Of a DNA stretch of 64,000 nucleotides, positions 1 through 7,206 are shown piece by piece. The translations under genes were made by a program, and so were the position numbers. The notes under the pieces are model-generated. The model saw only the letters and a list, made by a program, of their open reading frames with translations, was not told the DNA's origin and did not search any database. Each line of letters starts with the position of its first letter. Positions within the stretch are counted from its first letter, which is position 1. Source of the DNA: Curtobacterium flaccumfaciens (GTDB lineage Bacteria > Actinomycetota > Actinomycetes > Actinomycetales > Microbacteriaceae); assembly GCF_013359815.1 (NCBI RefSeq), contig NZ_JABMCF010000033.1:248001-312000 (forward strand), read 5' to 3'.

Positions 1-1
1 C

Positions 2-973
2 CTGTTCACCTACTCCGAGACCGCCCCCGTCGAGCAGGGCTACGACGGCGACAGCATGGACGTCGTCTCGACGTTCCTGAAGGTCCGCGACGGGTACTGC
101 GTGCACTTCTCGTCCGCGATGGCCGTGATGGCCCGCACGCTCGGCATCCCCTCGCGCATCGCGGTCGGGTACCGTGCCGGGTCGCCGCAGCCCGACGGCG
201 AGTACGCGGTGTCGAACCGGCAGCTGCACTCCTGGCCGGAGCTGTACATCCAGGGCGCCGGGTGGGTCGCCTTCGAGCCGACGCCCGACTCCGACGAGGC
301 CGCTCCGTCCGAGGAGCCCTCGGCCTCGCCGACCGCGGCGGCACCGGAGACCCCGCTGCCGGCACCCGAGCAGACCACCCCGGCGGACGAGTCAGCGTCA
401 CCGACCCCGTCGGCGTCCCCGGTTCCGGGTGCCACGGGTGCGTCCGGCACCGGCGGCGGCGGAGGACCGGTCGGGCTGCTCGTGGGCCTGCTGCTCGTGC
501 TCGCGGTCCTCGTCGCCCCGGGCCTCGTGCGTGCTGTCCGCCGCCGGTCGAGGCTGTCGGCGATCGCTGCCGGTCGGTCACCCGCCGTGCAGGCGTGGCG
601 CGAGTTGCTCGATGACGTCGCCGACCACGGGTACGCCCCGGGCCTCGCGCCGCCGGGTGACGCCGCCGCCGTGGCCCGGACCGCCCGAGCCGTGCTCGGA
701 CGCCTGCGGCCCGGGTTGCCGGAGTCGGTCGTGCCGCACCTGGAGGCCGCGGTCGACGCGGTCGATCGCGAGCGCTTCGCCGCCGGCGGGGCTGCATCGG
801 TGGACACGGCGGCGTTGGAACGTCACGTCCGCGACGCTCGCGGGGCTCTCGACGCCTCGGTCCCCACGGTGCGCGTCGTCCGGTCGCGCCTGTTGCCGCC
901 GAGCCTGCTGCCGTCGTCCGCCTGGTCCCACGACGGGCCGAAGCCCCGCCGTCGGGATCGTCGCACGGCCTGA
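2..973 (+). CDS. Transglutaminase-like membrane protein (TgpA/DUF3488 type), 3' part only
   Basis: The gene enters from outside the window; 323 residues are visible. It starts inside a transglutaminase core: 'GYCVHFSSAMAVMAR' holds the catalytic Cys (visible residue 33), 'LHSWPELYIQG' the His, and 'WVAFEPTP' leads to the Asp region. A Pro/Ala/Ser/Thr-rich linker (visible residues about 95-150), one membrane helix (about 155-180) and a cytoplasmic DUF4129-like tail follow. Proteins of this family carry several N-terminal membrane helices and an extracytoplasmic transglutaminase domain, often beside a MoxR ATPase and a DUF58 protein; those neighbours would lie upstream. The substrate is unknown. 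The family call is firm, the membrane topology of the missing part is inferred. Confidence 0.85.
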   Translation: MFTYSETAPVEQGYDGDSMDVVSTFLKVRDGYCVHFSSAMAVMARTLGIPSRIAVGYRAGSPQPDGEYAVSNRQLHSWPELYIQGAGWVAFEPTPDSDEAAPSEEPSASPTAAAPETPLPAPEQTTPADESASPTPSASPVPGATGASGTGGGGGPVGLLVGLLLVLAVLVAPGLVRAVRRRSRLSAIAAGRSPAVQAWRELLDDVADHGYAPGLAPPGDAAAVARTARAVLGRLRPGLPESVVPHLEAAVDAVDRERFAAGGAASVDTAALERHVRDARGALDASVPTVRVVRSRLLPPSLLPSSAWSHDGPKPRRRDRRTA

Positions 974-997
974 CGCGGGCGCGAGGGTGCGCCGAGT

Positions 998-1060
998 GGT
1001 GCGAGGTTCCGTACTCCGTGCGACCGGCGCGGCCTCGCACGGACTACGGAACCTCGCACC
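998..1060. terminator. Bidirectional stem-loop between convergent genes
   Basis: Arms 998-1023 and 1035-1060 (26 nt, one mismatch) flank an 11-nt loop. It lies between the convergent transglutaminase and TetR genes, so it can end both transcripts. There is no T-run, as usual in high-GC actinobacteria. Confidence 0.7.
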
Positions 1061-1083
1061 GTTCGGGCGCGGCGCCGCCAGCG

Positions 1084-1686
1084 TCAGCGCCGGCGGATGA
1101 CCGCCTCGACCAGGGTCGCGATGCGCTCGCCGGGGTCGACTCCGGGCAGCGCCGGCGCGTCGAACACCAGGCCGACGTTCGCCCCGATGAGCACGGTCGC
1201 GAACTCCTCCGGGGTCATGCCGACCTCGACCTCGGGGTGCGCCCCGAGCCACAACCGCACCAGCTCCAGTACCCCGTCCTGCAGGATCCGGCGTTGCCGG
1301 ATGAACTCGGGCAGGAACTCGGGGTGCCGGACGGCGTACCCGCGGAACGCCGAGAGCAGCGCGAACTGCTCGCTCTGGTCGTTCTGCCCGAACGCGGCGC
1401 GCAGGACGTCCCCGACGTCGACGGCGGCGATGTCCGCGTGCACGAGTTCCTGCAGTGAGCTGAGCACGACGTTCGTGGACCGCTGCATGACCTGGGCGAG
1501 CAGGTCTTCCTTCGACGAGAAGTTCGAGTAGACCGCACCCTTGCTGAACCCCGCGCGCGCGGCGACGTCGTCGAGCCGCGCTCCGTACACACCCTGTTCG
1601 GCGAAGACCGCGGCTCCGGCGGCGAGCAGGCGTTCCCGGACCTCGGCCCGCGGGATGCGCTGGGTGGGGGAAGCGTCGTCGCTCAT
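1084..1686 (-). CDS. TetR/AcrR family transcriptional regulator
   Basis: 200 residues, a typical TetR length. The N-terminal helix-turn-helix is clear: 'LLAAGAAVFAEQGVYGARL' followed by 'VAARAGFSKGAVYSNFSSK' and 'EDLLAQVM' at about residues 20-65. The C-terminal ligand-binding half is helical and gives no ligand clue. ATG start at 1686. It is convergent with the transglutaminase gene and separated from the TRIC-type gene by about 250 bp holding an imperfect TetR-like operator (1891-1907). Its target genes are not evident in the window. Confidence 0.9.
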   Translation of the reverse strand: MSDDASPTQRIPRAEVRERLLAAGAAVFAEQGVYGARLDDVAARAGFSKGAVYSNFSSKEDLLAQVMQRSTNVVLSSLQELVHADIAAVDVGDVLRAAFGQNDQSEQFALLSAFRGYAVRHPEFLPEFIRQRRILQDGVLELVRLWLGAHPEVEVGMTPEEFATVLIGANVGLVFDAPALPGVDPGERIATLVEAVIRRR

Positions 1687-1932
1687 CGGTTGCTGCTCCG
1701 ACCTGTGCCGGTGGTCGTCGGGGAGAGCATCGTGGTGGAGACCTGCCGCGCCGCGCGTCTGATCCCGCGCGGCATCAGCGAAGCCCCCATCCCCACGTCT
1801 GCTCGGAACCGCCGCGTTCGGGTCGCGTCGGTGCTGTGCGGACAGCGTTCACCGGGACGTGCCCGGCAGAACAGCCAGGTCGATACCCGGCGGTACTGAT
1901 CGTACCGTCGCGGAGCCGCGGAGGACAGCCCC
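1687..1932. other. Intergenic region with a candidate operator at 1891-1907
   Basis: No convincing gene in these 246 bp. At 1891-1907 lies CGGTACTGATCGTACCG, 6-bp inverted arms around TGATC, a plausible site for the TetR regulator transcribed leftward from 1686. The small open frames here lack start signals and family features. Confidence 0.35.
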
Positions 1933-2703
1933 TCAGTCCTCGTGCTCTTCTCGGACACTGCCGGCACCGGTCCGACGGCCCGGACGCCGGAGCAACCGGA
2001 GCGCGTCCGGTCGCAGGCTCCTACCCCGCCGCAGCAGCGAACCGAGGGTCGACTTCGGCTGCCAGTCACGGCCGTTCGGCAGCCCCCAACCCCGGCGGAC
2101 CGCTCCCCAGCGGAGCCCGAGCGACAGCGTGATCGCGAGCAGGATGCCGAGGGACGGCGACCCGAGCGCCGAGGCGATCACCATCACGGCCGACGCCGCG
2201 ACGGCCACGGTGGCGTACAGCGCGTTCCCGCCGAACACCGCCGGCACCCGCCGCAGGAGCAGGTCGCGCATGGCCCCGCCGCCGACCGCGGTGATGGTCC
2301 CCATGATGATCGCGGCGGGCCAGTCGAGCCCGGCGTCGTAGGTGCGCTGCACGCCGACCACGGCCCAGAACCCGATCACGGCGGCGTCGAGCACGGTGAA
2401 CAGCCGGTCCCAGGTGAGCTCGGAGAACGACACGAGGAACGCGATGAGCGCCCCGGCGACGGCGACCGGCACGTACAGCGGGTCGACGAGCGCGACGGGT
2501 GGTCCGTTCTGCAGCAGGGTGTCGCGGAGCATCCCGCCGCCGAGTCCGGAGACGAACCCGACGACCAGGAACCCGAACAGGTCGAAGTCCATCGCGCGGG
2601 CGATGGAGCCGCCGAGCAGGGCGGACGCGAAGACCCCGGCGAGGTCGAGCACGTTCGTGACCGACGCCAGGCCGTCGACGGACAGCAGGTTCATGAGAAC
2701 CAT
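1933..2703 (-). CDS. TRIC / UPF0126 family membrane protein (YicG/YadS-like)
   Basis: 256 residues with about seven membrane helices in two repeated UPF0126 units; each unit carries the family signature, 'GLGGGMLRDTLL' near residue 50 and 'AVGGGAMRDLLL' near residue 140. The family comprises bacterial relatives of trimeric intracellular cation channels, with glycine transport proposed for some members; the substrate here is unknown. A charged, Arg-rich tail of about 50 residues follows the last helix. Start choice is uncertain: TTG 2706, ATG 2703 and ATG 2694 are in frame and none has a clear ribosome binding site. Divergent from efeU with about 60 bp between. Confidence 0.85.
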   Translation of the reverse strand: MVLMNLLSVDGLASVTNVLDLAGVFASALLGGSIARAMDFDLFGFLVVGFVSGLGGGMLRDTLLQNGPPVALVDPLYVPVAVAGALIAFLVSFSELTWDRLFTVLDAAVIGFWAVVGVQRTYDAGLDWPAAIIMGTITAVGGGAMRDLLLRRVPAVFGGNALYATVAVAASAVMVIASALGSPSLGILLAITLSLGLRWGAVRRGWGLPNGRDWQPKSTLGSLLRRGRSLRPDALRLLRRPGRRTGAGSVREEHED

Positions 2704-2741
2704 CAAACATCACGTCGCACGACTGGCGGGCCGTTCGGCGG

Positions 2742-2760
2742 TTAGGTTAGCCTCACCTTC
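2742..2760 (+). promoter_or_regulatory. IdeR/DtxR iron box upstream of efeU
   Basis: TTAGGTTAGCCTCACCTTC matches the DtxR/IdeR 19-bp consensus in its left half exactly and its right half approximately. It ends three bases before the efeU ATG. TAGCCT (2748-2753) inside it can serve as a -10 hexamer, giving a transcript with almost no leader. Iron-bound regulator would block efeUOB transcription. Confidence 0.85.
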
Positions 2761-2763
2761 GTC

Positions 2764-4374
2764 ATGCTCGCCACTCTCGTCATCGGTCTCCGTGAAGGCC
2801 TCGAAGCCACGCTCATCGTCGGCATCATCGCCGCGTTCCTGCGTCGCAACCGCGTCCCGCTCGCCCCGATGTGGTCGGGCGTCGGGCTCGCGGTGCTGCT
2901 CAGCATCGCCGTCGGCTTCGGGCTGCAGGCCGTCGAGCAGGCGCTGCCGCAGGCCCAGCAGGAGGGCATGGAGACGGTCATCGGCATCATCGCCGTCGTC
3001 TTCGTCACGGGCATGATCGTCTGGATGCGCACGCACGCGCGCACCCTGACCGCCGACCTCGAGGCCAGTGCGACTGCAGCGCTCGGCCGTGGCACCGCCT
3101 GGGCCCTCGCCGGCATGGCGTTCCTCGCCGTCCTGAAGGAGGGCTTCGAGACCTCGGTGTTCCTCCTCGCCACGTTCCAGGCATCGTCGGACACCGGCCT
3201 CGCCGCACTCGGTGCCGTGATCGGCATCGCGGCCGCGGTCGTCGTCGGCTTCGGCATCTACACCGGTGGCGTCCGCCTCAACCTGTCGCGGTTCTTCACC
3301 GGCACCGGGGTCTTCCTGGTCTTCGTCGCGGGCGGCCTGGTGCTGACCGTCCTCCGCCGCGCGCACGAGGCCGGCTGGATCGTCATCGGCCAGCAGCGCA
3401 CCGTCGACCTGTCGTGGCTCGCCCCGAACGGTTCGGTGCAGGGCGCCCTGGTCACCGGCGTGCTCGGCATCCCGCCGGACCCGCGGGTCATCGAGGTGCT
3501 CGGCTGGGTCCTCTACGTCGTCCCGGTGCTGGCCCTGACGCTCTGGCCGCGCGCCTGGCGTCCGTCGCCGGACCGCGTGCCCCGGGTGCGCGCCGTCGTC
3601 GCCGGCGCACTCGCCGTGGCCGCAGCGGCACTCGCGATCGCCGTGCCGACGGGCGGGGTCGACCTGCCCCACACCACCGCGGTCAGCGGCGACGCCAGCT
3701 CCGTCTCGGCCAGCGTCGACGGTGCGTCCGGCGTCCTCCGCGTGGCCGGCACCGGAACCGGCCAGGAGGCCCGGATCACCCTGCCGACGTCGGCCCACCG
3801 CCGCGTCACCCGCGCGGGCGTGGCCGCCGACCGGTGGCGCGTCGTGCAGGACGGAACCAGTGAGCAGGGGAGCGGTGCCGACCGTCCGTCGACGCTGACG
3901 CTCGACGACCTCGTCACCCTGTTCGGCCGCCTGCCCGTCGGGGTCTCCCCGTCGACGAACCCCGGCCCCTTCGCGGCGCGCTGGGCCGTGCGCGACACGG
4001 TGACCCTGTGGACCGTCCGCGGTGGGGTCCTGGACGCGACCCGCGACGAACGCGAGGTGCTGACGCTGAGCGGTGGGGGCCTCCCGTCCGCGCGCACCAC
4101 GACCCTGGACCGCACCGTCTGGTCCGTCCCCGACGCCCGCGTCGAGCGGTCGGCCGCCTCGGTGGCCGCAGCGGACTCGCGGTCCGCCGACCTGCTGCTC
4201 TGGAAGGCCTGGCTGCCGATCGCCCTCGGCATCGCGGCCGCCGCGCAGGCGCTGCTGGCCCTCCGTGACCGCCGTCGCCGGCGACTCCCCACCACCCCCA
4301 CCCCCGAACCCGTCCCCGCTCGTGGCCCTCCGGCCGCGGACCCTGCAAGGAGCACCGACCATGTCCTTCGGTAA
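2764..4374 (+). CDS. efeU: EfeU, FTR1-family iron permease with extended C-terminal domain
   Basis: 536 residues; membrane permease of the EfeUOB iron importer. The FTR1 iron-binding motif REGLE is at residues 10-14 in helix 1, and a second, related 'KEGFE' motif lies near residue 125 in helix 4, with seven or so helices up to about residue 280. The start is fixed by the family N-terminus. EfeU proteins are usually about 280 residues; here about 230 more follow: a Ser/Thr/Val-rich, probably extracytoplasmic segment (residues 290-470), one more helix (about 480-500) and a basic cytoplasmic tail. It overlaps efeO by 14 nt and heads an iron-regulated operon efeU-efeO-efeB. Confidence 0.95.
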   Translation: MLATLVIGLREGLEATLIVGIIAAFLRRNRVPLAPMWSGVGLAVLLSIAVGFGLQAVEQALPQAQQEGMETVIGIIAVVFVTGMIVWMRTHARTLTADLEASATAALGRGTAWALAGMAFLAVLKEGFETSVFLLATFQASSDTGLAALGAVIGIAAAVVVGFGIYTGGVRLNLSRFFTGTGVFLVFVAGGLVLTVLRRAHEAGWIVIGQQRTVDLSWLAPNGSVQGALVTGVLGIPPDPRVIEVLGWVLYVVPVLALTLWPRAWRPSPDRVPRVRAVVAGALAVAAAALAIAVPTGGVDLPHTTAVSGDASSVSASVDGASGVLRVAGTGTGQEARITLPTSAHRRVTRAGVAADRWRVVQDGTSEQGSGADRPSTLTLDDLVTLFGRLPVGVSPSTNPGPFAARWAVRDTVTLWTVRGGVLDATRDEREVLTLSGGGLPSARTTTLDRTVWSVPDARVERSAASVAAADSRSADLLLWKAWLPIALGIAAAAQALLALRDRRRRRLPTTPTPEPVPARGPPAADPARSTDHVLR

Positions 4375-5584
4375 GCCCGTCCGACCCCTGATCACCCTGG
4401 GCGCCCTCGGCGCCGTCACCGCCCTCGCACTCACCGGGTGCGCCGGCGGGTCCACCGGAGCCGACGGCTCCGGCTCCGGCGACGCGAAGGTCTCCCGCGT
4501 CACCATCACGCTCACCAACGACGGGCAGGACGCCTGCGCGGTGTCCTCGACGAAGGTCCCCGCGGGCCCCGTCACCTTCACGGTGAAGAACGAGTCGTCG
4601 ACCGCGATCACCGAGGTCGAGCTGCTGCAGGACCAGCGGATCCTCGGCGAGAAGGAGAACCTGGCGCCCGGCCTCGACGCCGTCCGTTTCACCGCCACGC
4701 TGACCGGCGGGGAGTACCAGGTGTACTGCCCCGGTGCCGAGACCGAGCTGACGGACTTCACCGTCACCGGCAAGGCCGCGTCGACCGCGAACAGCAGCGC
4801 CTCGACCCTGCTCCGCGACGGGACGAAGGGCTACGCGACCTACGTCGACGGCCAGGTCACCGACATGGTCGCCGCGGTCGAGCAGATGCAGAAGCACATC
4901 GACGCCGGCGACCTCGACGCGGCGAAGACCGACTACGCGAACGCCCGTCCGTTCTACGAGCACGTCGAGAGCGACGTCGACGGCTTCGTCAAGAAGGGGT
5001 TCAAGGCCACCGACAACGCCGGCAACCTCGACTACCTGATCGACATGCGTGCCTCGAACCTCGACCCCGCCGTCGGCTGGAGCGGGTTCCACGCCGTCGA
5101 GAAGGACCTGTTCCAGGCCGGGAAGATCACCGCGTCGACCAAGCGGACCGCCGCGGACCTGACCGAGGACGTGCAGCTGCTCGCGAAGCTCGTGCCGACG
5201 CTCGACTACAAGCCGGAGGACCTGGCGAACGGTGCCGCCGGCCTGCTCGAAGAGGTGCAGTCGAACAAGATCACCGGCGAGGAAGAGGCGTACAGCCACA
5301 TCGACCTCGTCGACCTCGCCGCCAACGTCGAGGGTGCCCGTCAGGCCTTCGCGTACCTCAAGCCGGGGCTGACCAAGCTCGACCCGACCCTGACGAAGCA
5401 GATCGCGAAGCAGTTCGACGCCACGAACACGATGATGGACGGCTACCGCGACGCCGACGACCTGGGCGGCTTCGCCACGTGGGACGCCGCCACCAAGAAG
5501 TCCGACGCGAACACGATCTCGCAGCAGATCCAGGCGCTGCAGGACCCGCTGTCCCGTCTGGCCGAGAAGGTCGCGACCGCGTGA
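4361..5584 (+). CDS. efeO: EfeO, iron-binding lipoprotein (cupredoxin plus M75 domain)
   Basis: 407 residues. The ATG at 4361 has AAGGAG eight bases upstream (4347-4352) and overlaps the end of efeU. A lipoprotein signal peptide ends in LTGC (Cys27), so the protein is tethered outside the membrane. Residues about 45-130 form the EfeO cupredoxin-like domain with a short 'YCPGAETEL' region, and about 145-405 the M75/imelysin-like domain with the HxxE metal motif in 'GFHAVEKDLF' near residue 245. EfeO is thought to bind iron and pass it to EfeU. Translationally coupled to efeB by a GTGA overlap. Confidence 0.95.
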   Translation: MSFGKPVRPLITLGALGAVTALALTGCAGGSTGADGSGSGDAKVSRVTITLTNDGQDACAVSSTKVPAGPVTFTVKNESSTAITEVELLQDQRILGEKENLAPGLDAVRFTATLTGGEYQVYCPGAETELTDFTVTGKAASTANSSASTLLRDGTKGYATYVDGQVTDMVAAVEQMQKHIDAGDLDAAKTDYANARPFYEHVESDVDGFVKKGFKATDNAGNLDYLIDMRASNLDPAVGWSGFHAVEKDLFQAGKITASTKRTAADLTEDVQLLAKLVPTLDYKPEDLANGAAGLLEEVQSNKITGEEEAYSHIDLVDLAANVEGARQAFAYLKPGLTKLDPTLTKQIAKQFDATNTMMDGYRDADDLGGFATWDAATKKSDANTISQQIQALQDPLSRLAEKVATA

Positions 5585-6885
5585 CCGAGCCGGACGAGGC
5601 ACCCCGCGCGGACGAGGCACCCCGGGCGAACGTCTCCCGCCGTGGTCTGTTCGGCGCCGGCCTGGCCGTGGCCGGCGCCGGGGTCGGCGCGGCTGCGGGC
5701 ATCGGCGGCGCCACCGCGGCGACCGGCGTGAACCCGTTCACGGCGGCGACGAACGGCGACGAGTCGATCGACCTGTCGCAGAGCCAGCCGTTCTACGCCA
5801 CCGCGGCACGGCAGCCGCAGGGCGGGATCCGCACCACCCCGCAGCGGTACTGCGTCTACATGACGTTCGACCTGTCGACGACCGTCACGACCGAGCTGCA
5901 GGTGCTCCTCGCCCGATGGTCGGCCGCGATCGCCCAGCTGCAGGCCGGCAAGACCGTCGGCAGCGTCGAACCCGCGCACGGCAACGGGGTCGGCGCCGAC
6001 ACCGGCGAGGCGCTCGACCTCGGGCCGGCGTCCCTGACCGTCACGGTGGGCCTGGGCCCCGGTGTCTTCGACGAGCGCTTCGGGCTGTCCGACCGCCGTC
6101 CGGCCTCGCTCGCCGACATCCCGACGCTGCCGAGCGACAACCTGCAGGAGGGCCTGACCGGTGGGGACCTGTCCCTGCAGGCCTGCGCCGACGACCCCCA
6201 GGTGGCGTACCACGCGGTGCGCGACCTGGCACGGATGGCCCGCGGCACCGCGACCGTCCGCTGGACCGTGCTCGGCTTCGGCCGGGCATCGGCCGGGCCG
6301 CACCAGAGCACGCCCCGCAACCTGATGGGGTTCAAGGACGGCACCCGCAACATCACGACCGACGCCGACCACGACCGCTTCGTCTGGCTCGACCGCGACG
6401 CCGGGTGGATGGCCGGCGGCAGCTACCAGGTGGTGCGGAAGATCCGCATGAACATCGAGACCTGGGACGCCGACGTCGTCAGCGACCAGCAGCGGGTGTT
6501 CGGGCGGACGAAGATCCAGGGCGCACCGCTCTCCGGCGGGCAAGAGCACACCACCCCGGACTTCCACGCCAAGGACGACGACGGTGCGACGAAGATCGAC
6601 GCGACGTCGCACATCGCCCTCGCCGCGCACGAGGCGAACGGCGGCGTGAAGATCCTGCGCCGGCCGTACAACTACACCGACGGGCTCAACGAGTACGGCC
6701 AGCTCGACGCCGGGCTGCTGTTCATCGCCTACGTGAACGACCCGGACCACTTCACGCGCCTGCAGCGGAAGCTCGGCGCCTCGGACCGGCTGAACGAGTA
6801 CGTCTCGCACATCGGCTCCGCGGTGTTCGCCGTGCCGCCGGCACCGCGCAAGGGGTCGTACATCGGCGAGCAGCTCTTCCGCTGA
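5581..6885 (+). CDS. efeB: EfeB, Tat-exported DyP-type haem peroxidase
   Basis: 434 residues from GTG 5581, which overlaps the efeO stop; GAGAAGG lies about ten bases upstream. A twin-arginine signal ('SRRGLFGAGLAVAGAG') follows a short acidic leader in which DEAPRA is repeated. The DyP family GxxDG motif is 'GFKDGTRN' near residue 250 and the likely proximal haem His is in 'SHIALAAHEANG' near residue 340. EfeB exports with bound haem and oxidises Fe(II) or acts on haem in the EfeUOB system; which reaction operates here cannot be read from sequence. Last gene of the operon; a stem-loop follows. Confidence 0.95.
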   Translation: MTEPDEAPRADEAPRANVSRRGLFGAGLAVAGAGVGAAAGIGGATAATGVNPFTAATNGDESIDLSQSQPFYATAARQPQGGIRTTPQRYCVYMTFDLSTTVTTELQVLLARWSAAIAQLQAGKTVGSVEPAHGNGVGADTGEALDLGPASLTVTVGLGPGVFDERFGLSDRRPASLADIPTLPSDNLQEGLTGGDLSLQACADDPQVAYHAVRDLARMARGTATVRWTVLGFGRASAGPHQSTPRNLMGFKDGTRNITTDADHDRFVWLDRDAGWMAGGSYQVVRKIRMNIETWDADVVSDQQRVFGRTKIQGAPLSGGQEHTTPDFHAKDDDGATKIDATSHIALAAHEANGGVKILRRPYNYTDGLNEYGQLDAGLLFIAYVNDPDHFTRLQRKLGASDRLNEYVSHIGSAVFAVPPAPRKGSYIGEQLFR

Positions 6886-6909
6886 CCTGAGTCGCTGACC
6901 CGAAGGGGT

Positions 6910-6948
6910 GGGCGCCCTCCGCCGTTTCCCTGGAGGCGGAGGACGCCC
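6910..6948 (+). terminator. Terminator of the efeUOB operon
   Basis: Arms 6910-6923 and 6935-6948 (14 nt, one mismatch) with an 11-nt loop, 25 bp after the efeB stop. Confidence 0.75.
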
Positions 6949-7206
6949 GCGTCGCGGAGTCTCGCCGAACGGAACCACCGTCGACTTGCTGAAAGCGACC
7001 CGGCACGACGCGTCGCGGTGCGACAACCCCGAGAGTACCCCGCGGATCCGCGGTTCCGCAGTGATCGACCGGGATGGGACAGCAACCGTGACCGCCGGGT
7101 CGCGCGAGGTGTGCGCCGGACGTGCTCCGGGCCTCCTGGCCGACGCGAACGGGCCGCCTCACCAGGGTGAGACGGCCCGTTCGCGTGTGTGCCCGGAGGC
7201 TCTGGG
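6949..7206. other. Convergent intergenic region with a second stem-loop
   Basis: No gene supported. A strong stem-loop lies at 7144-7163 / 7166-7185 (20-nt arms, one mismatch, 2-nt loop), directly after the leftward nucleotidase gene and probably its terminator. I see nothing identifiable in 6950-7140. Confidence 0.65.

Noticed and set aside
1690-1899. 69-codon + strand frame between tetR and the TRIC-type gene
   Set aside because: No ribosome binding site, no recognisable feature, and it reads through the candidate operator.
2710-4773. 687-codon frame antisense to efeU/efeO
   Set aside because: Arg/Gly/Asp-rich shadow of two well-identified genes.
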